Counted from the stretch's first letter, positions 49,522 to 55,862 are shown. The stretch: 64,000 nucleotides of DNA from Neoarius graeffei (GCF_027579695.1 NC_083583.1:22520099-22584098), one strand, 5' to 3'. Notes: generated by a model from the letters alone, not told the origin. Numbers and translations are program-made.

Positions 49522-50950
49522 AAAGAGTGAAAGAAAGAATGAGAGAAAGAGAAAGAGCGAGAGAAAAAGAAGAGTGAAAGAGCGAGAGGAAGAACGTGAG
49601 AAAGAGAGAAAGAGCACGTGAGAGAGAAAGAAAAAGCAAGAGTGAGTGAGAAAGAGCGAGAGAGAGAGAAAGAAGGAAAGAAAGAGTGAGAGAAAAAAGA
49701 GAAAGAGCGAGAGAAAGAGCAAGAGAGAAAGAAAGAAAGAACGAGAGGAAGAAAGAGAGAGAAAAAGAGAGAAAGCAAGAAGGAGAAAGAAAAAGCGAGA
49801 AAGAGTGAGCACGGGAGAGAGAAAGAAAGAGCAAAAGAGAAAGAAAGAGCAAGAGAGAAAAAGACAGCAAGAGTGAGAAAGAGCAAAAGAGAAAGAGCAA
49901 GAGAGAAAAAGAGTGAGAGTGAGAGAAAGAAAGAGCAAAAGAGAAAGAAAGAGCAAGAGAGAAAAAGAGCGAGAGTGATAGAAAGATAGAACAAAAGAGA
50001 AAGAAAGAGCAAGAGAGTGACAGAAAAAGAGCAAAAGAGAAAGAAAGAGCAAGAGAGAGTGAAAGAGCAAGAGAGAAAAAGGGAGCGAGAGAGTGAGAGA
50101 AAGAAAGAGCAAAAGAGAAAGAAAGAGCAAGAGAGAGTGAAAGAGCAAGAGAGAAAAAGGGAGCGAGAGAGTGAGAGAAAGAAAGAGCAAAAGAGAAAGA
50201 AAGAGCAAGAGAGAGTGAAAGAGCAAGAGAGAAAAAGGGAGTGAGAGAGTGAGAGAAAGAAAGCAAAAGAGAAAGAAATAGCAAGAGAGAGAGAGAGGAT
50301 TGTTGGGTTATATAATGAGATGATAGTTATTGCTTCCTCTGTACTGTACTCGGTGTAAACGCACTGTTGCCAAGTCAATGATGGTCTTTTCCCTCCCGTC
50401 ACTGTCTTCATCATCATCCTCATCACTGAACTCTGCAGCTGCGCTCTCAATGAACTTGAAGGCCTCCAGAACTGTTGCCGAGTCAGACATTTCTGGTTTC
50501 CTGGGAAGGTGAGAAAATCAAACGCCAAAGATTAGTTCACCTTGTTACACAAACCATCTCCAAATAAGGCGACCTCTTATCCCATGTGAAAAAACTGAAT
50601 ATGAAAGAAAACCTCCAGCAGAAACTTTTGAGCAAAGTGGAAAATTGTCACAACTTTGATTTTCATCCATCTATCATCATAATAAAATTATTTTCATCTT
50701 CACACCACTGTACGTTCTCTCATTCTTGGTCCTGCTGGATTTCTGTCTGAGTCACTTCCTGCCTTTCACTCACCCCATCATGTTGGTGGTGCTTTCCTTC
50801 AGAGACGAAGGCTCCGTGCCGTTCACCATGGGCTCTGTCCTCCGTTCCCCAGCTCGCTCCACACTGTCTCCCGTCAGCCCCAGTAACGCCTTCACCCTCT
50901 GAGACTTCACATCCAGGATAGTGTCTGTGTAGCCCACCTCCTGGAGGTAC
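21780..50950 (-). CDS. strn: Striatin, exons 5-18 (3' part of gene)
   Basis: Fourteen exons joined in phase give about 629 residues ending [10 protein letters not shown], the typical striatin C-terminus. Striatins are scaffold proteins of the STRIPAK complex: they bind PP2A A/C subunits and GCKIII kinases through their N-terminal coiled coil and Mob4 through the WD40 domain. In the window are the acidic linker (exons 5-7), the lysine-rich segment [13 protein letters not shown] (exon 8), the ADEALE...[14 protein letters not shown] segment (exon 10) and the WD40 propeller (exons 11-18). Word choice such as [13 protein letters not shown] (here GIFNMETQQ) favours STRN over STRN3 and STRN4. All splice sites are canonical GT-AG and no exon has a stop. 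Exons 1-4 (caveolin-binding, coiled coil) were not found. Confidence 0.93.
22060..22146 (-). CDS. strn: strn exon 17
   Basis: 87 bp between acceptor ttctttag and donor gtaagtatt. Encodes [20 protein letters not shown] and NGLYLMSG, a WD40 strand set almost identical to mammalian striatin. Confidence 0.95.
22330..22800. repeat. Dispersed repeat, copy 1 (relative at 60063)
   Basis: Shares ATTCTATCCACATTCACTGG, TATGAGCAATCG and GATTGGCTACT with 60063-60480. It probably is a non-autonomous DNA transposon. It lies in the intron between exons 16 and 17. Boundaries are approximate. Confidence 0.55.
22811..22905. repeat. Minisatellite-related sequence, left piece
   Basis: GCATGTTCTAGAATGATGC, TGTTTTAAT and GAAGCATAATG match the degenerate unit of the array at 30.4-33.2 kb. 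It is cut by the hAT element that begins at 22906 and resumes at 24260. Confidence 0.55.
22906..24259. mobile_element. Non-autonomous hAT element in strn intron
   Basis: Ends CAGGGCTTTGAACCAGAAT and the inverse GGTTCAAAGCCCTG, with 8-bp duplications GTTTTAAT at 22898-22905 and 24260-24267. The subterminal parts are rich in GTTCCGGAAC-like words on both sides. The internal CAGCCACGGCGGGCTGCCT block occurs twice (about 23590 and 23650). No transposase. Confidence 0.85.
24729..24930 (-). repeat. tRNA-derived SINE (CATGCTCTC family), copy 1
   Basis: On the minus strand: GAGTGGCACAATGGAAAAGC (A box region), AGTTTGAATCC (B box), then ATGCTCTCTGGGTGGGAGGG and CTCTCCCCTGTCA. The body matches the + copy near 36500-36640. 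Confidence 0.6.
24949..25863. mobile_element. PIF/Harbinger-like element with Myb-type ORF
   Basis: Terminal repeats GGGTGTATTCAGACC and GGTGTGAATACGCCC (inverted), flanked by TTA at 24946-24948 and 25864-25866, the usual 3-bp target of Harbinger. It retains the DNA-binding ORF at 25118 but has no DDE nuclease. GGTCCGGACC-like words crowd both subterminal regions. Confidence 0.8.
25118..25468 (-). CDS. Harbinger-associated Myb/SANT-like protein
   Basis: A 116-residue open frame starting at [11 protein letters not shown]. It has the spaced tryptophans and the pattern of a trihelix Myb/SANT domain ([14 protein letters not shown], then [13 protein letters not shown]). Harbinger transposons normally carry such a protein beside the transposase, where it binds the ends and helps import the transposase. 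The start was chosen at the methionine just before the domain; an in-frame extension upstream to 25627 exists but looks non-coding. No introns or stops. Whether it is expressed is unknown; the cognate nuclease gene is absent. Confidence 0.6.
   Translation of the reverse strand: MSRGQTWAEEETRTLVDIWADVHISELLERTHKNADVFAVFSEKMKEKGFTRSPEQCRLKVKKLRQTYIKIRDILSKSGGTSDLREEPELSQHDVRSSALSSVTTFELNALCACRL
25867..26130. repeat. Minisatellite-related sequence, right piece
   Basis: TTAGAATGAAGATGTGAGG, TTAATGAGACTTAATGTGTG and GGCATAACGCACTTGTTCTA are degenerate versions of the unit found at 30.4-33.2 kb. Confidence 0.5.
26246..27709. mobile_element. piggyBac-like non-autonomous element
   Basis: Begins CCCTCTGGGGTCTGAGGG and ends CAACCCTAGAGGG, with TTAA at 26242-26245 and 27710-27713. 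CCCT ends plus TTAA are typical of piggyBac. An inner inverted repeat (about 26455-26530 against 26755-26830, GAACTGTGTTGGAATGTGTG) lies in the left half. No transposase. Confidence 0.75.
28025..28126 (-). CDS. strn: strn exon 16
   Basis: 102 bp, acceptor ttcttcag, donor gtagtt. Encodes [20 protein letters not shown] then [13 protein letters not shown]. The donor is weaker than the rest (GTAGTT), but the protein match leaves no better choice. Confidence 0.93.
28476..28850 (-). repeat. V-SINE (Mermaid/DANA-like)
   Basis: Full-length minus copy flanked by CAGAAGAGGAACT at 28463-28475 and 28851-28863. Lies in the intron between exons 15 and 16. Confidence 0.92.
28864..29833. other. strn intron, nothing recognised
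   Basis: AT-rich intron sequence between the V-SINE and exon 15. No exon, repeat ends or RNA gene seen. Confidence 0.5.
29834..29980 (-). CDS. strn: strn exon 15
   Basis: 147 bp between acceptor tgtgatag and donor gtacat. Encodes [26 protein letters not shown] and [15 protein letters not shown], the segment that best separates STRN from its paralogues. Confidence 0.95.
30663..32254 (-). mobile_element. Tc1-like transposon, copy 1
   Basis: Terminal repeats begin CAACCCCGATTCCAAAAAAG and end with the inverse; TA flanks at 30661-30662 and 32255-32256. Length 1592 bp. The transposase reads on the minus strand and is broken by one TGA (see next entry). It is a sister of the element at 52011-53613. 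Confidence 0.95.
30878..31946 (-). pseudogene. Tc1 transposase, one premature stop (copy 1)
   Basis: The frame opens upstream of MGRGSPIPL, runs through the paired helix-turn-helix region ([18 protein letters not shown]) and the first catalytic aspartate (WSDESKFEV), and is stopped by TGA at 31203-31205. The same frame then continues through the second aspartate ([10 protein letters not shown]) and the glutamate of the D34E triad. The sister copy has CGA at the stop, so this looks like a CpG-to-TpG change. One codon is also missing after NISS. The natural stop of copy 2 is lost here and the frame runs slightly longer. Confidence 0.85.
33282..33449 (-). CDS. strn: strn exon 14
   Basis: 168 bp, acceptor ctgtgacag, donor gtaacg. 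Encodes [40 protein letters not shown] and [10 protein letters not shown]: a complete WD40 blade with the GH...WD-type ends. Confidence 0.95.
33540..33661 (-). CDS. strn: strn exon 13
   Basis: 122 bp, acceptor ctgtgtag, donor gtacgt. Encodes [39 protein letters not shown]. Confidence 0.95.
33804..34171 (+). repeat. V-SINE (Mermaid/DANA-like)
   Basis: Full-length + copy flanked by ATATTTTTCTCA at 33792-33803 and 34172-34183, in the intron between exons 12 and 13. Confidence 0.92.
34330..35730 (+). mobile_element. L2-clade LINE fragment with 3' end
   Basis: Reverse-transcriptase motifs in order: [48 protein letters not shown] and [13 protein letters not shown]; then [18 protein letters not shown] and [12 protein letters not shown] of the C-terminal part. 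Stops and frameshifts separate them (for example the stop just after LFSLYT), so it is dead and 5'-truncated. The tail CGCTCTGGACAAGAGCGTCT then GCTAAATGCCATG is shared with the SINEs at 51558, 19343 and 3206. Intron between exons 12 and 13. Confidence 0.85.
36103..36150 (-). CDS. strn: strn exon 12 (48 bp)
   Basis: Very short exon, acceptor tctcttcag, donor gtgagt. Encodes [15 protein letters not shown]. Too short to stand out on its own; supported by splice sites, phase with both neighbours and the [10 protein letters not shown] match. Confidence 0.92.
36247..36422 (-). CDS. strn: strn exon 11
   Basis: 176 bp, acceptor tcctctcag, donor gtacga. Encodes [45 protein letters not shown]: the first WD40 blade. 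Reading on past the donor gives only a short out-of-exon extension. Confidence 0.95.
36500..36640 (+). repeat. tRNA-derived SINE body (CATGCTCTC family), copy 2
   Basis: GTGGCCAGGAGCCCAAGAAA, CCATGCTCTCAGGGAG, ACTCTCCCCTGTCAATCAC and GACACTAGCCAATCGTGGG match the SINE at 24729 in opposite orientation. The tRNA head is mostly missing. Confidence 0.55.
36945..37727. repeat. ~180-bp tandem repeats in a larger element
   Basis: Nearly four units, each carrying CTCTGGTAAAAT, AATATGCG and TGAAATTCCTCCA...AATTGTGAG. The block opens with the hairpin GTGCTCTGAGAGCAC and closes with GGGATGGACGGAAATTACCA and CCCCCTTCGGGCC. It is flanked on both sides by GAAAAGAAAAAGG runs. Family unknown; see also 42170 and 48080. 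Confidence 0.75.
37914..37953. repeat. (TG)n(CG)n microsatellite
   Basis: Alternating TG followed by CGCGCGCGCG, a Z-DNA-prone run. Confidence 0.9.
38206..38342 (-). CDS. strn: strn exon 10
   Basis: 137 bp, acceptor ggtggggcag, donor gtaagt. Encodes [45 protein letters not shown], a highly conserved striatin segment before the propeller. Confidence 0.95.
38540..39055. repeat. Purine-rich tract (pyrimidine-rich in strn RNA)
   Basis: About 500 bp of almost only A and G on the + strand, without a fixed period, between exons 9 and 10. Open frames on the minus strand rich in F, S and L are artefacts of it. Confidence 0.85.
39139..39282 (-). CDS. strn: strn exon 9
   Basis: 144 bp, acceptor tctgtgcag, donor gtatga. 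Encodes [20 protein letters not shown], then a proline-rich piece and [10 protein letters not shown]. The M-L-A-N-L segment is a striatin hallmark. Confidence 0.94.
39590..40062. repeat. Second purine-rich tract
   Basis: Another ~470 bp purine-biased stretch on the + strand, in the intron between exons 8 and 9. Confidence 0.75.
40224..40278. repeat. (CA)n microsatellite
   Basis: An uninterrupted dinucleotide run of about 27 units in the intron between exons 8 and 9. Confidence 0.97.
40416..40523 (-). CDS. strn: strn exon 8
   Basis: 108 bp, acceptor ccatgtag, donor gtaagt. Encodes [35 protein letters not shown]. The basic tail is a conserved striatin feature. Confidence 0.94.
40908..41436. 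mobile_element. Tc1-type MITE (529 bp)
   Basis: Ends CACTACCGTTCAAAAGTTT and the inverse AAACTTTTGAACGGTAGTG; TA flanks at 40906-40907 and 41437-41438. An internally deleted Tc1/mariner with no transposase. Intron between exons 7 and 8. Confidence 0.88.
42170..42712. repeat. ~171-bp tandem repeats in a larger element
   Basis: Three units, each with TTCAGGTCTGTTGCACATCG, ACTTCCTGTTTA and CTGAATGTATTTA. The block opens with ACCCCCGCTCTGAAGGAGG and CTGTCCGTACATCCG. Several overlapping open frames of 71-132 residues are translations of the repeat. Confidence 0.75.
42929..43580 (+). mobile_element. Penelope-like element fragment with inverted repeats
   Basis: Two arms of about 149 bp, 42929-43077 and 43432-43580, are inverted copies (AAACTGTCAAGGTAACATC in the right arm). 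Between them lies the C-terminus of a Penelope protein: an open frame from 43224 with [15 protein letters not shown] and [15 protein letters not shown], the end of the GIY-YIG nuclease domain. The reverse transcriptase and the GIY-YIG core are missing. Inverted terminal repeats are common in Penelope insertions. Confidence 0.75.
43224..43445 (+). pseudogene. Penelope GIY-YIG endonuclease C-terminal remnant
   Basis: 73 residues, [18 protein letters not shown] onward, with the typical [14 protein letters not shown]. Only the last helices remain. The catalytic residues lie further upstream in the family and are not present. Confidence 0.7.
44091..45379. other. strn intron 7, nothing recognised
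   Basis: AT-rich sequence with poly-A/poly-T runs. No exon or known repeat ends found. Confidence 0.45.
45380..45960. mobile_element. Possible tyrosine-recombinase transposon fragment
   Basis: A 61-residue minus frame (45654-45839) begins [20 protein letters not shown]. This resembles the N-terminus of Crypton/DUF3504-type proteins as I remember them. The flanking TTATTATTCACCGACCCTGA type of sequence is common in fish repeats. No recombinase domain is present. Weakly supported. Confidence 0.3.
46088..47697 (+). mobile_element. Tc1-like transposon, second family
   Basis: Ends TAGTGGTGCTTGAAAGTTTG and the inverse CAAACTTTCAAGCACCACTG; TA at 46086-46087 and 47698-47699. 1610 bp. It differs from the Tc1 copies at 30663 and 52011 in its ends and transposase. 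Intron between exons 7 and 8. Confidence 0.93.
46455..47473 (+). pseudogene. Tc1 transposase with frameshifts (second family)
   Basis: Pieces in order: [20 protein letters not shown] and [13 protein letters not shown] (helix-turn-helix region) up to about 46790; [15 protein letters not shown] (first aspartate) in another frame; then a frame to 47473 with [28 protein letters not shown] (second aspartate) and QSPDRNPIE (glutamate, 34 residues later). At least two frameshifts, and a TGA directly after the first two codons. Inactive. Confidence 0.88.
48080..48805. repeat. Element with repeated ACCTTGA words
   Basis: Two diverged units of about 160-170 bp share TGACCTTGAGTTTGAC, GGTCATGGTGCCAAATGAA and CATATGGCA. 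The block ends in CAACCCGCCCG, GATTACCTCACCC, CGCAGGCGAAGGTAATAA. It resembles the blocks at 36945 and 42170 in layout: tandem units plus a short GC-rich end. Confidence 0.6.
48806..49309. other. strn intron, nothing recognised
   Basis: Intronic sequence immediately downstream of exon 7 on the gene strand. No repeat ends or exon found. Confidence 0.45.
49310..49478 (-). CDS. strn: strn exon 7
   Basis: 169 bp. The acceptor is the second AG of ctctagcag; this places MMRKKM in phase with exon 6, matching the vertebrate VRKKA position. Then a serine run, [20 protein letters not shown] and [10 protein letters not shown]. Donor gtaaga. An 815-nt polypyrimidine tract precedes it. Confidence 0.92.
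49484..50299. repeat. ~815-bp GA-rich tract filling strn intron 6
   Basis: GAGA and GAAAGA words run almost without interruption on the + strand; in the striatin transcript this is a CU-rich tract that ends four bases before the exon 7 AG. Within it, a higher-order repeat of about 70 bp occurs (GAGCAAAAGAGAAAGAAAGA then GCAAGAGAGAGTGAAAGAGC). Minus frames up to 348 residues, very rich in S, L and F, are artefacts. Confidence 0.95.
50365..50500 (-). CDS. strn: strn exon 6
   Basis: 136 bp, acceptor accttcccag, donor gtgcgt. Encodes [45 protein letters not shown]. The acidic run is typical of striatin. Confidence 0.94.
50774..50950 (-). CDS. strn: strn exon 5
   Basis: 177 bp, acceptor ctgtttttag, donor gtgagt. 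Encodes [29 protein letters not shown], then [10 protein letters not shown]. It is the most upstream striatin exon I could find in the window. Confidence 0.94.
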
Positions 50951-51417
50951 CTAAAAACAGAGATAGTGTGAAAATATTTCTTTTCATACAGAATCGGTTG
51001 TGGGGTTTGTTTTCCGTTTTGGTTAAAGTGACATCCAGAGCAAACCACTGGATTTTCTAGGCTGTGCCAAGAGACCAACAAGACTATAAATCATGTAAGA
51101 CACACACAGAACACTCAATATACATTTCATTTTGTTGTGAGGCACATTAAAGGAATACTTCAGTGGTTTTCAACCTTTTATATACCCACTGCTGTTGATG
51201 TGTGGTTTTTAAATTTTATCTGTACCTGCACTGATAAAAACAAACAAACAAAAAGCTTTCCTCATAACTCAAATTATAACTGGCGCCATATGAGGGCAGC
51301 CGTTTAATTCCATAAAAAAAGGTTTAAAGGTTTAATATACATGACTACAGACTTTATGTTTGATGGTCGAACAATGAAAGACATTAAAGAAAAGTTTTGC
51401 CAAAGCAGTTCTTGTGT

Positions 51418-51446
51418 TCATTCATTCATTCATTCATTCATTCATT
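51418..51446. repeat. (TTCA)n microsatellite
   Basis: Seven tetranucleotide units in the striatin intron upstream of exon 5. Confidence 0.95.
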
Positions 51447-51557
51447 CTTTCTTTTCAAATCCAAATTTCCAGCGGTGGACCAATACAAGAGAAAGTTGCT
51501 CCAGTTACTTACATTTAAACTTCCAAGTTTACTTTTGCTAATTAACACAGCCTAACA

Positions 51558-51741
51558 TGGGGAAGCCAAGGCCCAATGGTTAGAGAAGTGGCTTTATGAC
51601 CAAAAGGTTGCCGGTTTGATTCCCTGGACCAGCAGGAATGGCTGAAGTGCCACTGAGCCAGGCACCTAACCCCCAACTGCTCCAGGTATGTTGTATGTCG
51701 CGCTGGATAAGAGCGTCTGCTAAATGCCATTAATGCCATGT
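51558..51741 (+). repeat. SINE with L2-type tail
   Basis: Head GGCCCAATGGTTAGAGAAGT, B box GGTTTGATTCC, and the tail GCTGGATAAGAGCGTCTGCT followed by AAATGCCAT, the same as the end of the L2 LINE at 34330-35730. Confidence 0.75.
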
Positions 51742-51812
51742 AATATACCATATAATGCATTAGAGCTTGTTACAAATACCGTTGTCTGAATCCAGTAAAG
51801 AGTACTACAAAA

Positions 51813-52010
51813 TACGTTTTGCACCGTTTACCGACTGCCCCAACTGCCCCTCAGACTGCCATTATAAGTGAGCTGAGTAAGCAGAATTTCTATTTTTTCT
51901 CCCCCAAATACAAGAAAACTTCAAAATTCTTGTTCATGGTAAATCACACACAGCTACAGATGCAGGAGACAAGAGATTCAGCGAAAAACCACTGGACTTC
52001 CCCTTTAATA
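51813..52010. repeat. Direct repeat unit left of Tc1 copy 2
   Basis: Starts TACGTTTTGCACCGTTTACC and ends CCCCTTTAATA. Repeated in the same orientation at 53614-53825, on the other side of the Tc1 element, with small differences. Confidence 0.9.
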
Positions 52011-53613
52011 CAACCCCGATTCCAAAAAAGTTGGGACAAAGTACAAATTGTAAATAAAAACGGAATGCAATAATTTACAAATCTCAAAAACTGATATTGT
52101 ATTCACAATAGAACATAGACAACATATCAAATGTCGAAAGTGAGACATTTTGAAATGTCATGCCAAATATTGGCTCATTTGAAATTTCATGACAGCAACA
52201 CATCTCAAAAAAGTTGGGACAGGGGCAATAAGAGGCTGGAAAAGTTAAAGGTACAAAAAAGGAACAGCTGGAGGACCAAATTGCAACTCATTAGGTCAAT
52301 TGGCAATAGGTCATTAACATGACTGGGTATAAAAAGAGCATCTTGGAGTGGCAGCGGCTCTCAGAAGTAAACATGGGAAGAGGATCACCAATCCCCCTAA
52401 TTCTGCGCTGACAAATAGTGGAGCAATATCAGAAAGGAGTTCGACAGTGTAGAATTGCAAAGAGTTTGAACATATCATCATCTAGAGTGCATAATATCAT
52501 CAAAAGATTCAGAGAATCTGGAAGAATCTCTGTGCGTAAGGGTCAAGGCTGGAAAACCATACTGGGTGCCCGTGATCTTTGGGCCCTTAGACGGCACTGC
52601 ATCACATACAGGCATGCTTCTGTATTGGAAATCACAAAATGGGCTCAGGAATATTTCCAGAGAACATTATCTGTGAACGCAATTCACCGTGCCATCCGCC
52701 GTTGCCAGCTAAACCTCTATAGTTCAAAGAAGAAGCCGTATCTAAACATGATCCAGAAGCGCAGACGTCTTCTCTGGGCCAAGGCTCATTTAAAATGGAC
52801 TGTGGCAAAGTGGAAAACTGTTCTGTGGTCAGACGAATCAAAATTTGAAGTTCTTTATGGAAATCAGGGACGCCGTGTCATTCGGACTAAAGAGGAGAAG
52901 GACGACCCAAGTTGTTATCAGCGCTCAGTTCAGAAGCCTGCATCTCTGATGGTATGGGGCTGCATTAGTGCGTGTGGCATGGGCAGCTTACACATCTGGA
53001 AAGACACCATCAATGCTGAAAGGTATATCCAGGTTCTAGAGCAACATATGCTCCCATCCAGACGACGTCTCTTTCAGGGAAGACCTTGCATTTTCCAACA
53101 TGACAATGCCAAACCACATACTGCATCAATTACAGCATCATGGCTGCGTAGAAGAAGGGTCCAGGTACTGAACTGGCCAGCCTGCAGTCCAGATCTTTCA
53201 CCCGTAGAAAACATTCGGCGCATCATAAAACGGAAGATACGACAAAAAAGACCTAAGACAGTTGAGCAACTAGAATCCTACATTAGACAAGAATGGGTTA
53301 ACATTCCTATCCCTAAACTTGAGCAACTTGTCTCCTCAGTCCCCAGACGTTTACAGACTGTTGTAAAGAGAAAAGGGGATGTCTCACAGTGGTAAACATG
53401 GCCTTGTCCCAACTTTTTTGAGATGTGTTGTTGTCATGAAATTTAAAATCACCTAATTTTTCTCTTTAAATGATACATTTTCTCAGTTTAAACAATTGAT
53501 GTCATCTATGTCCTATTCTGAATAAAATATGGAATTTTGAAACTTCCACATCATTGCATTCCGTTTTTATTTACAATTTGTACTTTGTCCCAACTTTTTT
53601 GGAATCGGGATTG
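52011..53613 (+). mobile_element. Tc1-like transposon, copy 2
   Basis: Ends CAACCCCGATTCCAAAAAAG and inverse; TA at 52009-52010 and 53614-53615. 1603 bp. Sister of the copy at 30663-32254. Transposase intact except for one stop. It is flanked by ~200-bp direct duplications instead of unique DNA. Confidence 0.95.
52373..53395 (+). pseudogene. Tc1 transposase, one premature stop (copy 2)
   Basis: ATG at 52373 begins [12 protein letters not shown] and is stopped by TGA at 52409-52411, where copy 1 has CGA. The frame then stays open for 325 residues from 52418 to the natural stop at 53395: helix-turn-helix ([20 protein letters not shown]), first aspartate WSDESKFEV, second [10 protein letters not shown], and glutamate SPVEN 34 residues later, a complete D34E triad. 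The family is Tc1. Only the N-terminal stop, again at a CpG, separates it from a full reading frame. Confidence 0.9.
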
Positions 53614-53825
53614 TACGTTTTGCACCGTTTACCGACTGCCCCAACAACTGCCCCTCAAACTGCCATTATAAGTGAGCTGAGTAAGCAGAATTTCTATTTG
53701 TTTGTTTTTTTTTCTCCCCCAAATACAAGAAAACTTCAAAATTCTTGTTCATGGTAAATCACACACAGCTACAGATGCAGGAGACAAGAGATTCAGCGAA
53801 AAACCACTGGACTTCCCCTTTAATA
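53614..53825. repeat. Direct repeat unit right of Tc1 copy 2
   Basis: Second copy of 51813-52010, with a 3-bp insertion (CAACAACTGCC) and a longer T-run. Homology ends at CCCCTTTAATA, the position where the left copy meets the transposon. Confidence 0.9.
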
Positions 53826-53862
53826 TAATTTGAGGTATATTTACAGGATAGCTACATAGCAG

Positions 53863-54230
53863 GGCGGCAGTGTAGTGGTTAGCGCTGTCGCCTCACAGCA
53901 AGAAGGTCCGGGTTCGAGCCCCGGGGCCGGCGAGGGCCTTTCTGTGCAGAGTTTGCATGTTCTCCCCGTGTCCGCGTGGGTTTCCTCCGGGTGCTCCGGT
54001 TTCCCCCACAGTCCAAAGACATGCAGGTTAGGTTAACTGGTGACTCTAAATTGAGCGTAGGTGTGAATGTGAGTGTGAATGGTTGTCTGTGTCTATGTGC
54101 AGCCCTGTAATGACCTGGCGACTTGTCCAGGGTGTACCCCGCCTTTCGCCCGTAGTCAGCTGGGATAGGCTCCAGCTTGCCTGCGACCCTGTAGAAGGAT
54201 AAAGCGGCTAGAGATAATGAGATGAGATGA
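53863..54230 (+). repeat. V-SINE (Mermaid/DANA-like)
   Basis: Full-length + copy flanked by GCTACATAGCAG at 53851-53862 and 54231-54242. Confidence 0.92.
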
Positions 54231-54242
54231 GCTACATAGCAG

Positions 54243-55230
54243 TCTGAAACCTAAAAACCGTTTCTTTATTGCCGTTATGCTGTAATGGTGTCATGTTGGA
54301 ATGGGTGCAAAACGGTAATCTATCCCATGGCGACCGAGTAACATTAACGATAATCTTTTGCCATGGCTCCAGCGGGAATTGGAACCACTGGATGCATGCG
54401 TTGTGATCAATCGTTTATGTAAATGATGATGCACTAACTTTGCAACGGAACTACCGACACTACTGTAAAGACAAATTCAAAACAACAAGGAAAGAAAACA
54501 TCAGCAGATATGGCTGGATATTGGAATGGCAGAAATAAAAGAACTGTTGGCTACTTGTGCTGAAGACGAAACGGCTCTTCAGATCTCTGGTACTGTTCTT
54601 GATCCTGTGATACATGCCATGTTGTTAATTAAATAGCTAAAGTCTCCGCTCGGGCTTTCCACAACAACATGAACTTGTTGCCAAGTGAATTATACTGTAC
54701 ATCATATCCGGTCTTTATCAAAAAAGACGTTTTGTACGTCTTGTGGAGGTTTGCGCTCCATAGCATCCCGTTAAACACAGTCGGGTGGGAATACACGACA
54801 CCCGTTCCTTTACCACTACAGAAGACTGCGTGGGAATGAAAATGTGTTATTGACTCCATGTTGTTTTTACCTGAAACATTAACAGCTTGCGCATGTATGT
54901 TTGATCTACGTAGCTAAGAATGCAGGGATCGAATTAATCACAGTTTGATGACCGTGACAGCTATGATTTTGTCCATCACATTTATTGAAGCGTGAGAAGT
55001 AAGGAATGAAACACAACAGGAAATTACTTAACTTTGGCCCCTCCAAGTGTTTAATTCCTCTTTTAAAACACAGCAAATTTGCCAACGCAAATAAATGTGT
55101 ATTTATTAAAGAATGATTTTTTTATCCATTTACAGTTTTGTTTAATGTTAAGGAATGTCCGTGAAACAAGTTAGTTTGTTTTATCACTTTATATAAACAG
55201 CTCGAGTTGTTATATAACCAGTCGCCAGCC
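54243..55230. other. No gene seen
   Basis: Presumed striatin intron. Searched for the missing upstream striatin exons (coiled-coil segment) without success. Sequence from about 55.24 kb belongs to the old repeat also seen at 12.1-15.1 kb. Confidence 0.45.
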
Positions 55231-55592
55231 TCTCATTTTTCCTTTCTTGAAGTTAATAAAACAATTAGCTCGTTACCAAGAAACTGGAAAGCTGTCTATC
55301 CTGAAGACTATCCAGTGTTGGAAAAGTTTAAGGACCCACTTTACCTCGGACTGTTACAAAAGCCTGACACTGGAGACTCCTTCCAAAAATTCAAGTCAAC
55401 TCCTGACAGAATACTTCTCCATTTCAACAATTACACATATTTACACCGATCAGCCATAACATTAAAAATAAAAATTCACAGGTGACATGAATAACATTAA
55501 TGATCTCATGACAGTGGCATCTGTCAAGGGGTGGGATATATTAGACACCAAGAGAACAGTCAGTTCTTGAAGTTGATGTGTTGGAAGCAGGA

Positions 55593-55862
55593 AAAATGGG
55601 CAAGCGTAAGGATCTGAGCGACTTTGACAAGGGCCAAACTGTGAGGGGTAGATGACTGGGTCTGAGCATCTCCAAAATGGCACACCTTGTGGGGTGTTCC
55701 CAGCATGCAGTGGTTAGTACCTACCAAAAGTGGTCCAAGGAAGGACAACCAGAGAACCAGCGACAGGGTTGTAAGTGTCGAAGGCTCAGTGATTCGCATG
55801 GGACACGAAGCTTGGTGTTATCCAGAGATCCGTCAACCCGTCTTTTCGACGGCCTATATTAG
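55593..55862 (+). pseudogene. Tc1 transposase N-terminal fragment
   Basis: Helix-turn-helix part: LGLSISKMAHLVGCSQHAVV and STYQKWSKEGQPENQ. A TGA follows GQTVRG, and homology is lost soon after RRLSDSHGTR. No catalytic residues. Its mirror image is on the minus strand at about 57400-57610. Confidence 0.75.

Noticed and set aside
49426..50528. Long minus-strand frames of 266-348 residues rich in S, L and F
   Set aside because: They are translations of the GA/CT repeat of striatin intron 6 and overlap its true exons in other frames.
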